A stretch of 64,000 nucleotides of DNA from the NCBI GenBank assembly GCA_018335755.1, contig JAGXRK010000063.1:181721-245720 (forward strand). Reading direction: 5' to 3'. This stretch comes from Ignavibacterium sp. Lineage in GTDB: Bacteria; Bacteroidota; Ignavibacteria; Ignavibacteriales; Ignavibacteriaceae. This document shows positions 43,076 to 52,591 of the stretch, piece after piece. The notes beneath the pieces are model-generated. The model searched no databases and had not been told where the DNA came from. It saw only the letters and a list, made by a program, of their open reading frames with translations. The position numbers and the translations under genes are program-made. The number at the start of each line of letters is the position of its first letter. Within the stretch, counting starts at the first letter, position 1.

Positions 43076-45520
43076 TTGAATAACTACGGAGAAATTGAGA
43101 TAAATCCGAACGATGAAAAAACATTAGTTGACGATATACCACCTGTACTGCCGGTTCTTCCATTAAGAGACATTGTAATATTTCCATATATGATTTTTCC
43201 GGTATTAGTGGGCAGGGAACAATCAATAAAAGCAGCAAATTTTGCCGTTGAATCCAGTAAATACATTTTTCTTTCCACTCAAAGGAAATCGAATATTGAG
43301 GATCCCAAACCTGATGATATTTATGAAGAAGGTACTATAGCAAAAATCGTCCAAATATTAAAACTGCCTAACGGTTTAATGAAAATACTTGTTGATGGGC
43401 TGCTTCAGGGAAGAATTAAAAAATTTACAGACCGTAAAGATTTCTTTGAAGCAGAAATTGAGGTAATAATTAGTCAGCTTGAGGATGATCACGAAATGAA
43501 TGCTTTGGTTCGACAGATGAGCCATTTATTTAAAGATTATGTTAAGATAAGCCGTCAGGTACCTAACGAAACTATAACAGCATTTGATAACATTGAAGAA
43601 CCTGACCGTAAATTATTTTATGCTGCTGCCAATATAAGCCAGTCGATTGAAGTAAAACAAACGCTTCTTCAAAAGTTCACTTTAAAGGAACAATTTTTTG
43701 AGATAGTTAAAATTCTCAATTCTGAAATTGATATACTGAAGATCGAAAAAGAAATTGATACAAAGGTTCAGGAAAACATTGCAAAAACTCAACGCAAGTT
43801 CATAATTCAAGAACAGATTAAAATTCTTCAGGATGAATTAGGTGAAGATGAAGATGGCTCACCGGAGTTTGTTAAAATAAGAGATGGTATTAAGAAAGCA
43901 AAGATGCCGAAAGATGTTGAGAACAAAGCTTTAGAGGAACTGACTAAGTTTAAGAAAACTCCTCCTATGTCTCCTGAATCAACAGTAATCAGAAATTATC
44001 TTGATTGGCTTGTTGAGATCCCCTGGTCTAACAGGACAAAAGATAACCTTATTTTAAAACATGTTCAGAAAATACTTGATGAGGACCATTTCGGTTTGGA
44101 AAAACCAAAGGAAAGAATTATTGAGCATATTGCTGTGCTGAATTTGGTTCAGCAGATGCGCGGACAAATACTATGCTTCGTTGGACCTCCCGGAGTTGGA
44201 AAAACCTCACTTGGTAAATCAATTGCACGTGCACTCGGAAGAAATTTTGTTCGCATCAGTCTTGGCGGAGTGCGCGATGAAGCTGAAATCAGGGGACACC
44301 GCAGAACTTACATCGGTTCAATGCCCGGGAAAATAATTCAATCTATGAAAAAAGCCGGTACTGTTAATCCTGTTATTTTACTTGATGAAATAGATAAGAT
44401 GAGTATGGATTTCCGTGGCGATCCTTCATCTGCTATGCTCGAAGTTCTTGATCCTGAACAAAATCATACTTTTAACGATCATTATATTGAAGTTGACTAC
44501 GACCTGAGCAATGTAATGTTCATTACAACAGCTAATATCAGGTACAATATTCCGCTCCCTTTACAGGATAGAATGGAAATTATTGAACTGCCCGGCTACT
44601 TAGAATATGATAAAATAGAAATTGCTAAAAGGCATATTCTTCCAAAACAGCTTAAAGCACACGGACTTGAAAAAAAGAAAGTTGAGATAACTGATTCTTC
44701 AATAAAAAAAATAATTACCGAATATACCCGTGAAGCTGGTGTGAGAAATCTTGAACGGGAACTTGCAACCATTTGCAGAAAGATTGCAAGGGATATTGTA
44801 CTAAAAGAATCTGAAAATGGCAAATCGAAAGCAAAACCAAAATACCCCGTTGATGAAAAAAAGATTGAAGAATATTTAAAAGTGCCTCGTTTCAGAAGTT
44901 TAAGACATAATAAAGCTAACCGTATAGGAAGTGTTACCGGACTAGCCTGGACATCTGTAGGCGGAGAAATTTTAACTGTTGATGTTACACTAATGAATGG
45001 CCAGGGAAAACTAACTCTAACTGGTCAGCTTGGAAATGTGATGAAAGAATCTGCTCATGCAGCATTAAGTTATTTAAGAGCAAAAGCAAAAGTGTTAGGA
45101 TTGAATCCTGATTTCTTTAAAGGAAAAGAAATTCATATACATCTTCCTGAGGGTGCAATTCCTAAAGATGGACCAAGCGCAGGAATCACCATGGCAATGG
45201 CAATGCTCTCGGCTATCAGTGGTAAACCTGCTTCGAATGATATAGCTATGACTGGTGAAATTACGCTTACCGGAAATATTCTTGCAATTGGCGGGTTAAC
45301 AGAAAAACTGCTTGCTGCAAAAAGAAATGAAATCAAAAAAGTACTTATTCCAAAAGGAAATGAAATCGACCTGAAAGAAATTCCGGCAAAAGTTAAAGAT
45401 GGAATCAAGATAATATTAATTGATAAACTTGAAGATGCGATTCCCCAAGTGTTTCCGGGATTAAAAAAATCAATCACAAAATCTGATAAAACATCAAAAG
45501 CTAAAAAGAAGAAAAGTTAA
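43076..45520 (+). CDS. lon: ATP-dependent protease Lon
   Basis: Degrades damaged and regulatory proteins in the cytoplasm. The 814 residues hold an N-terminal LAN domain (about 20-215, LPVLPLRDIVIFPYMIFPVLVGR), a coiled linker (about 230-330), and an AAA+ domain with Walker A GPPGVGKTSLGKS (Lys376), HRRTYIGSMPGKIIQ and VILLDEIDKM. The C-terminal protease has the catalytic Ser701 in PKDGPSAGITMA and Lys744 in GGLTEKLLAAKR. The start is TTG with AGGAGAA 5 bases upstream. The last residues are a lysine-rich tail (KAKKKKS). It starts a + strand run with gaps of 3 bp to fRMsr and 3 bp to dnaX. Confidence 0.97.
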   Translation: MNNYGEIEINPNDEKTLVDDIPPVLPVLPLRDIVIFPYMIFPVLVGREQSIKAANFAVESSKYIFLSTQRKSNIEDPKPDDIYEEGTIAKIVQILKLPNGLMKILVDGLLQGRIKKFTDRKDFFEAEIEVIISQLEDDHEMNALVRQMSHLFKDYVKISRQVPNETITAFDNIEEPDRKLFYAAANISQSIEVKQTLLQKFTLKEQFFEIVKILNSEIDILKIEKEIDTKVQENIAKTQRKFIIQEQIKILQDELGEDEDGSPEFVKIRDGIKKAKMPKDVENKALEELTKFKKTPPMSPESTVIRNYLDWLVEIPWSNRTKDNLILKHVQKILDEDHFGLEKPKERIIEHIAVLNLVQQMRGQILCFVGPPGVGKTSLGKSIARALGRNFVRISLGGVRDEAEIRGHRRTYIGSMPGKIIQSMKKAGTVNPVILLDEIDKMSMDFRGDPSSAMLEVLDPEQNHTFNDHYIEVDYDLSNVMFITTANIRYNIPLPLQDRMEIIELPGYLEYDKIEIAKRHILPKQLKAHGLEKKKVEITDSSIKKIITEYTREAGVRNLERELATICRKIARDIVLKESENGKSKAKPKYPVDEKKIEEYLKVPRFRSLRHNKANRIGSVTGLAWTSVGGEILTVDVTLMNGQGKLTLTGQLGNVMKESAHAALSYLRAKAKVLGLNPDFFKGKEIHIHLPEGAIPKDGPSAGITMAMAMLSAISGKPASNDIAMTGEITLTGNILAIGGLTEKLLAAKRNEIKKVLIPKGNEIDLKEIPAKVKDGIKIILIDKLEDAIPQVFPGLKKSITKSDKTSKAKKKKS

Positions 45521-45523
45521 ATT

Positions 45524-46012
45524 TTGGTTGAATCAATTATTATAAATAAAAGTGCCGGCATTGAGGAGCAATATCAGCTTCTTTTTAAGCAGGTAAAATC
45601 GTTGTTAGATAAGAATGATAGTATTATATCTAATCTATCAAATTGTACTGCTGCACTTAAACAGACTTTTAATAAAATAAGCTGGGTGGGGTTTTATTTA
45701 TATGATGGTACTGAACTTTATCTTGGTCCTTTTCAGGGTAAAGTTGCTTGTACAAAAATACAGATCGGAAAGGGAGTGTGCGGAACATCAGCTATGAATA
45801 GAGAAACGATTATAGTCCCTGATGTTTATAAATTTCCCGGTCATATTGCCTGTGATGTTGAATCCAGATCTGAAATTGTTGTTCCGATAATAAAAAATGA
45901 CAAACTCTATGGTGTGCTTGATCTCGATTCAGCATCATTAAGTGCTTTTAATCAAACGGATAAAAAATATCTTGAAGAAATAGTAGATTTTTTAGCTAAA
46001 GAAATTTTATAA
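45524..46012 (+). CDS. free methionine-(R)-sulfoxide reductase (GAF-domain fRMsr)
   Basis: Reduces free methionine-R-sulfoxide, repairing oxidised amino acid pools. The 162 residues form a single GAF domain with the three cysteines of the family: Cys76 (GKVACTKIQIGKG), Cys86 (GVCGTSA) and Cys110 (FPGHIACD). They are followed by SRSEIVVPI and GVLDLDS, also diagnostic. The start is TTG. It lies 3 bp after lon and 3 bp before dnaX. Confidence 0.9.
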   Translation: MVESIIINKSAGIEEQYQLLFKQVKSLLDKNDSIISNLSNCTAALKQTFNKISWVGFYLYDGTELYLGPFQGKVACTKIQIGKGVCGTSAMNRETIIVPDVYKFPGHIACDVESRSEIVVPIIKNDKLYGVLDLDSASLSAFNQTDKKYLEEIVDFLAKEIL

Positions 46013-46015
46013 AAT

Positions 46016-47668
46016 ATGGAATACCAGGTAACTGCGCGTAAATGGCGCCCACAAAAATTTGATGAAGTTGTTGGTCAGGAACATATTACTTCTACTCTTA
46101 AGAACGCACTTAAAAGCGGAAGAATTGCTCATGCATTCTTATTCACCGGTCCGCGTGGAGTAGGCAAAACCACAACAGCACGTATTTTAGCGAAATCTCT
46201 TAATTGTGAAAACTCAAAAGATTTTGAACCCTGCAATAAGTGTTCGATGTGTAAATCAATCTCCAATTCTCAGACTATGGATATTATTGAAATTGATGGT
46301 GCTTCCAACAGAGGTATTGATGAAATCCGGACATTGCGGGAATCAGTTAAATATGCACCCACTCAGGGTAAATATAAGGTGTATATAATTGATGAAGTTC
46401 ATATGCTTACAAAAGAGTCTTTCAATGCATTTCTTAAGACGTTAGAGGAACCTCCTGCTCACACAATTTTTATTTTTGCTACAACAGATATTCATAAAGT
46501 TCCTCTTACCATAATATCCAGATGCCAGCGGTTCGATTTCAGAAGAATTCAGATTGATGTTATTAAAGCCCAGCTAAGTATGATTGCAAAAGAAGAAGAA
46601 ATTTATATTGATGATAAGACACTCACTACAATATCAAAAAAAGCTGATGGTGCTTTGCGCGATGCAGAAAGCTATTTCGACCAGGTAGTTACTTTTTGCG
46701 GAAATAAAATTGATTTCAAAACCGTATCAAAAATGCTAAATCTTATTGATGAAGAATTATATTTTAATTTATCTGACGCGGTTCTTAATAAAAACTTTAA
46801 AGCGGTTTTTGAAACTACTTATGTTCTTTATAAAAATGGTTGGGACTTTATTGATTTCTTAGACGGTTTAGGAGAACATTTCAGAAACATCCTTTCGGTA
46901 ATCGTAACAAATAAGACTTCACTAATTGAATCAGCTGACGTTTTCAGAAAAAGATATGCAGAATATATAGATACCTTTTCAAAAGGTGATTTGATAAGAC
47001 TGCTTAACTATGTAAACAAAACTCAACAAGAAATCAGATACTCCCAGAATCAAAGATTAAAAATTGAAATTGCACTTACTCATCTGATTGGAATGGAAAG
47101 AACTCAAACCATAAGTGAAATAATTAATGATATTGATTCAATATCTGTAAGCAAGAACAACAATTACAATGTTTCTGAGCCTCACAAAAAAACTTCGCGT
47201 AGTATAGAAATTCCTGATGAATCTTCCGATTTACCTTCTAATAAAAAATCTGTAAAAAATGAAACAATAAAATCAGCTACTATAGATAACGAGTTAGTTA
47301 TTCCGGTTTCAGTTCCTGAAAATTTTAATGATGTTGTTTCAACCTGGCAAAATTTAGTTGAATCTGTTCAGCAAGAGCGTGCTTTACTTTTAGGGGGTCT
47401 TATGAACAGTCTTCAATTAATTGATTTTGATGGACAAAACCTGACTTTATCTACCTCATCGGAGGAAGTACAAACTGATCTGATCCTGCATAGGGATTAC
47501 ATCGACAAAAAAATCTACCAGATCTTCGGTAAAAAACTTGGAATAAGATTTGGAGAAATTAAGACACAGAAAAATGAAGAAAAATCAAAAAAAACAAAGA
47601 AAAAGAAAGAAATTGACCCAATTGAAAAACTTATAGTTGATAAATTGGGTGGGGAAGAAATAGGGTAA
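46016..47668 (+). CDS. dnaX: DNA polymerase III subunits gamma/tau
   Basis: ATPase of the sliding-clamp loader. The 550 residues begin YQVTARKWRPQKFDEVVGQEH. Walker A GPRGVGKTTTARILAKSLNC is at about 45-64, and a zinc site is formed by CENSKDFEPCNKCSMCKS. IIDEVHMLTKESFNAFLKTLEEPP is Walker B with sensor 1 downstream, and ADGALRDAESYFDQ is sensor 2. The C-terminal third is variable and ends in a lysine-rich tail. No slippery-run frameshift site stands out, so only one product is evident. Confidence 0.95.
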   Translation: MEYQVTARKWRPQKFDEVVGQEHITSTLKNALKSGRIAHAFLFTGPRGVGKTTTARILAKSLNCENSKDFEPCNKCSMCKSISNSQTMDIIEIDGASNRGIDEIRTLRESVKYAPTQGKYKVYIIDEVHMLTKESFNAFLKTLEEPPAHTIFIFATTDIHKVPLTIISRCQRFDFRRIQIDVIKAQLSMIAKEEEIYIDDKTLTTISKKADGALRDAESYFDQVVTFCGNKIDFKTVSKMLNLIDEELYFNLSDAVLNKNFKAVFETTYVLYKNGWDFIDFLDGLGEHFRNILSVIVTNKTSLIESADVFRKRYAEYIDTFSKGDLIRLLNYVNKTQQEIRYSQNQRLKIEIALTHLIGMERTQTISEIINDIDSISVSKNNNYNVSEPHKKTSRSIEIPDESSDLPSNKKSVKNETIKSATIDNELVIPVSVPENFNDVVSTWQNLVESVQQERALLLGGLMNSLQLIDFDGQNLTLSTSSEEVQTDLILHRDYIDKKIYQIFGKKLGIRFGEIKTQKNEEKSKKTKKKKEIDPIEKLIVDKLGGEEIG

Positions 47669-47744
47669 GTTCCAGCATTTTCCTGCCATCTCCATGTCTG
47701 TAACTCTTTTGATTATTAGGGATTAATACATATTTTTGTTGCCT

Positions 47745-48443
47745 ATGCAAAAAAAATTAATCGTTGCAATTGACGGTCCTGCTGGTTCTGGTAAAAGCAC
47801 CACAGCTAAACTACTGGCTCAAAGACTTAACTACCTTTACATAGATACCGGGGCAATGTACCGCACGGTTACTCTTTTTGCAATAAGAAATAAAATACTT
47901 GGAAATAATGAAGCTATCAACACGTTATCAGAAAAAATTGATATTTTGCTTGAGTTTATTAAAGGTGAAACCAAAGTTACAGTGTCAGGTGAAGATGTTT
48001 CCCAGGCGATAAGATCATTTGAAGTTAATCAGAATGTCAGCGATGTAAGTAAGATCGAAGGTGTTAGAAAAATTTTAGTTAAAAAACAGCAGGAAATGGG
48101 TAGGAACGGAGGGGTTGTGATGGAAGGTCGTGATATAACAACCGTGGTGTTTCCGAATGCAGATGTAAAAATTTATTTAACTGCTGAAATAGATGAGCGA
48201 GCAAAAAGGAGAACACTTGAATATGCTCAGAAAGGTACTAAACTTCCTGTTAGTGAAGTTAAAGAAAATCTTCAGAAAAGAGATTTAATTGATTCAAACC
48301 GTGAAGTTAGCCCTCTAACTCAATCGCCAGATGCAATAGAAGTAGATACCTCAGATGTTACAATAGAAGAACAGGTGAGTATCATTCTTGGTCATGTTCA
48401 AAGAATAGCAAAAGAAAGAAATACTAAAGTAGAAATTAATTAA
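47745..48443 (+). CDS. cmk: cytidylate kinase
   Basis: Phosphorylates CMP and dCMP with ATP. The 232 residues have the P-loop IDGPAGSGKSTTAKLLAQRL, LYIDTGAMYRTVTLFAIRN, GGVVMEGRDITTVVFPNADVKIYLTAEIDERAKRR, and a C-terminal NLQKRDLIDSNREVSPL. These are standard cytidylate kinase motifs. The ATG at 47745 was chosen over TTG codons 6 and 9 bases upstream. It is 76 bp after dnaX and 95 bp before rpsA. The cmk-rpsA pairing is common across bacteria. Confidence 0.96.
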   Translation: MQKKLIVAIDGPAGSGKSTTAKLLAQRLNYLYIDTGAMYRTVTLFAIRNKILGNNEAINTLSEKIDILLEFIKGETKVTVSGEDVSQAIRSFEVNQNVSDVSKIEGVRKILVKKQQEMGRNGGVVMEGRDITTVVFPNADVKIYLTAEIDERAKRRTLEYAQKGTKLPVSEVKENLQKRDLIDSNREVSPLTQSPDAIEVDTSDVTIEEQVSIILGHVQRIAKERNTKVEIN

Positions 48444-48538
48444 AGCCGGCTAATTTTTTATCAATAACTAATCTGATCTGTTTAATTGTTCTTTCCGGCT
48501 TGAGTCAACTAAACAGATAAATTTTTTAAGGAGGACTA
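48442..48538 (+). promoter_or_regulatory. leader of rpsA with a distant inverted repeat
   Basis: AAGCCGG near 48443 can pair with CCGGCTT at 48495-48501, 45 bases apart, and is followed by AAGGAGG, the strong Shine-Dalgarno of rpsA at 48530-48536. S1 is known to control its own translation in other bacteria through a folded leader. Such control here is only an inference. Confidence 0.3.
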
Positions 48539-50377
48539 ATGTCCGAAGATATAAAAGAAACGAAACCATTTGCACTGACTCCCGATGATTTCGAAAAGGC
48601 AAAAGCCAAATTTAACGATGAAGATTATTCACAAGAAGAATTTATGGCACTTGCTAAACTTTATTCAGAATCCTTCAGAGATGTTAAAGAAGGTGAAATG
48701 ATTAAAGGTAAAATTGTCAGAGTTCAAGGGGATAATGTAATAATTGATGTAGGCTTCAAATCTGAAGGTTCGATTCCGCTTAATGAATTTTTTGAAGGCG
48801 CAGAGCCCAAAATCGGTCAGGAAATAGAAGTCGTTCTCGAAAGTGTTGAAGATCAGGATGGAAATCTTGTGCTCAGCAAACAAAGAGCCGATTTCCTCAG
48901 AATTTGGGAACGTGTACTCAGAGCATATGATACCGGTGAAATTATTGAAGGTAAAATAGTTAAACGTATTAAAGGTGGAATGGTTGTTGACCTTCTTGGA
49001 ATGGAAGCTTTTCTACCAGGTTCGCAAATAGATATTCGTCCTATCAGGGATTTTGATGCTTTTGTAGGACAAACTATGGACTTTAAAGTTGTTAAAGTAA
49101 ATGTACCAACCGAAAACGTTGTTGTGTCCCATAAAGTTCTTGTTGAAGAAGAAATTGCTGACCAGAGAGATGCCATTCTTGGAGGTCTTGAAAAAGGACA
49201 AATCCTTGAAGGTGTTGTTAAAGCAATTACCGATTTCGGTGTTTTTGTCGATCTAGGCGGCGTCGATGGTCTCATTCACATTACAGACCTGAGCTGGGGA
49301 AGAATAAATCATCCAAATGAAGTTGTTAAACTTGATGAAACTATTAAAGTTGTTGTTACTGAATTTGATGAAGAAAAGAAGAGAATCTCACTCAGCCTTA
49401 AAAAACTTCTTCCACATCCATGGGAAAATATTGAGGAAAGATTTAATATCGGGGATAAAGTATCCGGTCGTGTTGTTTCACTTACCGAGTATGGCGCCTT
49501 TATTGAAATTGAAAAAGGTATTGAGGGCTTAATTCACAATTCTGAAATGAGCTGGACCCAGCACATTAAACACCCCTCACAGGTTGTTGCTATGGGTCAG
49601 ATGGTTGAAGCTATTATACTTAGTCTTGATAAAGAGGATAAGAAAATCTCTCTTGGTATCAAACAGCTTGAGCCTGATCCCTGGGAATCCTTAATGAGTA
49701 AATATCCCGTAGGATCACAGCACGAAGGTATTGCCAGAAATCTTACAAACTTTGGTGTCTTCGTTGAACTTGAACCCGGCGTTGATGGACTTGTACATAT
49801 ATCTGATCTATCTTGGACTAAGAAGATCAGACATCCCGGTGAAGTTGTTAAGAAGGGTGAAAGACTCAATGTTATAGTTCTTGCTGTTGACGTTGATCAA
49901 AGAAAGATTTCTTTAGGTCACAAGCAGGTTACTGATAATCCCTGGGATTCATTTGAAAAAACTTATTCTATCGGAACCATTACTGATGGCAAAGTTGTAA
50001 GAATAATTGAAAAAGGTATTATAACAGAATTGCCAGATGATGTTGATGGATTCGTTCCTGCAAACCAGCTATCGACAAATAAGATTAAGAACTTAGCAAA
50101 TCACTTTCCTATTGATTCAATTATCCCACTCAAAGTTCTTGAATTTGATAAGGAAAACAAGAAAATAGTTCTTAGTGCGATTGCAGCATTAAAAGAAAAA
50201 TCCGAACAGGAAATTCAGGATTATCTTTCTGCACATAAACTTGACAGAGTTTCTGTCGAAAGTATAAAAACTGCAGAAATGGGTTCTATTGATCCTTCAG
50301 AGTTTCCAATATTTGAAACTCCTGAACCGGAACGGATTGAACCAGGTCAAACAAAGCAGCCGGAAGAAAGTAAATAA
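48539..50377 (+). CDS. rpsA: 30S ribosomal protein S1
   Basis: Binds mRNA on the small subunit and helps initiation on weak or structured sites. The 612 residues hold six S1 RNA-binding domains of about 75 residues: from KEGEMIKGKIVRVQGDNVIID, GEIIEGKIVKRIKGGMVVDL, KGQILEGVVKAITDFGVFVDL, IGDKVSGRVVSLTEYGAFIEI, VGSQHEGIARNLTNFGVFVEL and IGTITDGKVVRIIEKGIITEL. An N-terminal acidic extension of about 50 residues precedes them. A strong AAGGAGG lies before the ATG. Confidence 0.97.
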   Translation: MSEDIKETKPFALTPDDFEKAKAKFNDEDYSQEEFMALAKLYSESFRDVKEGEMIKGKIVRVQGDNVIIDVGFKSEGSIPLNEFFEGAEPKIGQEIEVVLESVEDQDGNLVLSKQRADFLRIWERVLRAYDTGEIIEGKIVKRIKGGMVVDLLGMEAFLPGSQIDIRPIRDFDAFVGQTMDFKVVKVNVPTENVVVSHKVLVEEEIADQRDAILGGLEKGQILEGVVKAITDFGVFVDLGGVDGLIHITDLSWGRINHPNEVVKLDETIKVVVTEFDEEKKRISLSLKKLLPHPWENIEERFNIGDKVSGRVVSLTEYGAFIEIEKGIEGLIHNSEMSWTQHIKHPSQVVAMGQMVEAIILSLDKEDKKISLGIKQLEPDPWESLMSKYPVGSQHEGIARNLTNFGVFVELEPGVDGLVHISDLSWTKKIRHPGEVVKKGERLNVIVLAVDVDQRKISLGHKQVTDNPWDSFEKTYSIGTITDGKVVRIIEKGIITELPDDVDGFVPANQLSTNKIKNLANHFPIDSIIPLKVLEFDKENKKIVLSAIAALKEKSEQEIQDYLSAHKLDRVSVESIKTAEMGSIDPSEFPIFETPEPERIEPGQTKQPEESK

Positions 50378-50398
50378 TTCTACTTAAAATTCCATTTT

Positions 50399-50439
50399 GG
50401 GTTGACTGAATGTTTTATAACTTTTAGTCAACCCTTTTT
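50399..50439 (+). terminator. terminator of rpsA
   Basis: The perfect 9-base stem GGGTTGACT/AGTCAACCC has an 18-base loop and is followed by TTTTT. It ends 3 bp before the mtaB start, so mtaB is reached only by readthrough or a promoter within or before the hairpin. Confidence 0.75.
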
Positions 50440-50442
50440 ATT

Positions 50443-51777
50443 ATGTCGAAAAACAGAATGCAAAAGAAAGTTGCTTTACATACATTAGGCTGCAAATTAA
50501 ATTTTTCGGAAACATCTACCATTGGTAAGGAGTTTTTGTCTAAGGGTTTTGAAATAGTCGAGTTTAATAAAAAAGCCGATGTTTATGTTTTCAACACCTG
50601 TACGGTTACAGAAAATGCTGAACGCGAATGCCGTCAGCTGGTCAGAAGGGCTTTGCGAAGTAATCCTGAAGCATACGTAATAGTTACTGGCTGTTATGCG
50701 CAATTAAGATATGAACAAATATCCCAGATCGAAGGTGTTGATGCAGTTCTGGGAAGCAGTGAAAAATTTAAAATCTTTTCTCTTCTTTCCGACTTTGAAA
50801 AAAAAGAACTTTCCTGTATCTATGTTTCTCCAACTGAAGAATTAAATAATCAATTCGGATTGGCTTCATCATCTGATTCTGATTCAAGAACCCGTGCATA
50901 TTTCAAAATACAGGATGGATGTGATTATAAATGTACATTTTGTACAATCCCGCTCGCTCGTGGACTCAGCAGAAGTATGAATCCGGATCTTGTTATATCT
51001 CAATTTAAACAATTAATAATAGAGGGATATAAAGAAATCATTCTTACCGGTGTTAATGTTGGTGACTACGGTAAATCATTCGATATAAATTTATACAAAC
51101 TCCTTTTAAAGCTTATTACGATTGAGGGAGATTTTCGAATCAGAATAAGTTCGATTGAACCAAATTTACTAACAGATGAAATAATAGAATTAACTTCAGA
51201 TAGTGAAAAACTTTGTAATCATTTTCACATTCCATTACAAAGCGGAAGCTCATCTATTCTTAAAGCAATGCAGCGAAGATATAAAGTCGGAGACTATCAA
51301 AAAGTTATTTACAAAGTGAAGAAAATAATACCTGATGCCGGAATTGGAGTTGACGTAATTGTTGGATTTCCGGGTGAAACAGAAGATCATTTTTTGGAAA
51401 CTTATAATTTTATTCGGGAGCTTCCGGTATCTTATCTTCACGTTTTTACTTATTCTGAAAGACCCGATACAAAAGCAATTTCATTTCCAGGCAAAATAAA
51501 CCATTCCGATAGAAAAAGAAGAAATAGTATGCTTAGAATTCTTAGTGAAAAGAAAAGGAATCAGTTTTACACTGAAATGATAGGAAGAGACACTGAGGTA
51601 TTATTTGAAACAGAAAATGTTGAAGGAATGATGAAAGGGTTCTCATCTAATTACATAAGAGTAGAACACAAATATGATCCCGTTTTGGTTAATGAATTCT
51701 GCACAGTTAATATTACCAATATTGATGAGATCCTTTGTCAAGGAACTTTTAAAGAGATAAAAAAATCAGTTGCATAA
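50443..51777 (+). CDS. mtaB: tRNA (N6-threonylcarbamoyladenosine(37)-C2)-methylthiotransferase
   Basis: A radical SAM enzyme that adds a methylthio group to t6A37 of tRNA. The 444 residues have an N-terminal UPF0004 domain (LHTLGCKLNFSETSTIGKEF, FNTCTVTENAERECRQLVRR, TGCYAQLRYEQ; three cluster cysteines), the radical SAM site CDYKCTFCTIPLARG (CX3CX2C), LTGVNVGDYG, and a C-terminal TRAM domain. These signatures point to MtaB rather than MiaB. Confidence 0.93.
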   Translation: MSKNRMQKKVALHTLGCKLNFSETSTIGKEFLSKGFEIVEFNKKADVYVFNTCTVTENAERECRQLVRRALRSNPEAYVIVTGCYAQLRYEQISQIEGVDAVLGSSEKFKIFSLLSDFEKKELSCIYVSPTEELNNQFGLASSSDSDSRTRAYFKIQDGCDYKCTFCTIPLARGLSRSMNPDLVISQFKQLIIEGYKEIILTGVNVGDYGKSFDINLYKLLLKLITIEGDFRIRISSIEPNLLTDEIIELTSDSEKLCNHFHIPLQSGSSSILKAMQRRYKVGDYQKVIYKVKKIIPDAGIGVDVIVGFPGETEDHFLETYNFIRELPVSYLHVFTYSERPDTKAISFPGKINHSDRKRRNSMLRILSEKKRNQFYTEMIGRDTEVLFETENVEGMMKGFSSNYIRVEHKYDPVLVNEFCTVNITNIDEILCQGTFKEIKKSVA

Positions 51778-51814
51778 GAGAGTACATTACTATAAAATTG
51801 AAATAAAAAATTAT

Positions 51815-52564
51815 ATGAAAAGTGTAAACTTAACAATTCTTTCCTGCTTGCTTTTTTCCTTTACCGCATTTGCTCAAGCAGATTCAAAATCCTCAATATA
51901 TGAACTGAGGCATGCGGTTAAAGAAAATATAAATATTCCTGAAAACGAATCACTCAACTATTTCTCAATAAGTCAATCAACTAATAAAAAAAGTCCTGGT
52001 CTTGCAATTTTATATTCTTTATTGCTGCCTGGAATGGGTGAGCTTTATGCTGATGGATACAATAGCGGTGTTTATTTTACAATCGCCGAAGGAGCGCTCT
52101 GGGCAACATATATAGGAATGAATACCTACGCTGGCTGGCAGGAAGATAGGTACAAAAGCTATGCGGTTACAAAAGCAGGAATTGATGCATCCGGAAAGGA
52201 CAAAGATTTTTACTCAAGAGTTGGACTGTACCTGGATCTTGAACAATATAATAACGAAAAAGCACTCGAAAGAAATTTTGACCAGATGTATGAATCTCAA
52301 CAATATTTCTGGAAATGGAATTCTACTGAAGAAAGAAGATCTTACAGAGACATGTGGCTTTCAAGTGAACAGACATTCAACGATATTAGATTTGTAGTTG
52401 GTGCATTGCTTCTGAATCGGGTCGCAAGTGCAATAAATGCAGTCAGATTAGTTTCATCATATAATAATAGTTTGGAAGAACAAAGCTGGAATGTTTCAGT
52501 AGGATTGGTTAATTATCCTAATATGCCTACTTCATTAAATTTAAATTTTAATACTTCGTTTTAG
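51815..52564 (+). CDS. DUF5683-like exported/membrane protein
   Basis: Protein of 249 residues with a signal peptide (MKSVNLTILSCLLFSFTAFAQ) and a hydrophobic region KKSPGLAILYSLLLPGMGELYADGYNSGVYF, the glycine-rich LPG.GxxY pattern common to DUF5683. It continues as IAEGALWATYIGMNTYAGWQ and has a charged middle (KDFYSRVGLYLDLEQYNN), then FVVGALLLNRVASAINAVRLVSS. Known only as a family of unknown function in Bacteroidota-type bacteria. The ATG at 51815 was chosen because the signal peptide starts there; the frame continues back into mtaB. Convergent with the 52592 gene, 27 bp apart. Confidence 0.7.
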   Translation: MKSVNLTILSCLLFSFTAFAQADSKSSIYELRHAVKENINIPENESLNYFSISQSTNKKSPGLAILYSLLLPGMGELYADGYNSGVYFTIAEGALWATYIGMNTYAGWQEDRYKSYAVTKAGIDASGKDKDFYSRVGLYLDLEQYNNEKALERNFDQMYESQQYFWKWNSTEERRSYRDMWLSSEQTFNDIRFVVGALLLNRVASAINAVRLVSSYNNSLEEQSWNVSVGLVNYPNMPTSLNLNFNTSF

Positions 52565-52591
52565 TTTTTATAACAAGACTTAAAGTACGCA

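Noticed and set aside
46016..47668. Programmed frameshift in dnaX making a short gamma form
   Set aside because: No strong slippery A-run with a following hairpin was seen in the middle of the gene.
49200..50200. Tandem DNA repeat in rpsA
   Set aside because: The similarity is between the six S1 domains at protein level and is normal for S1.
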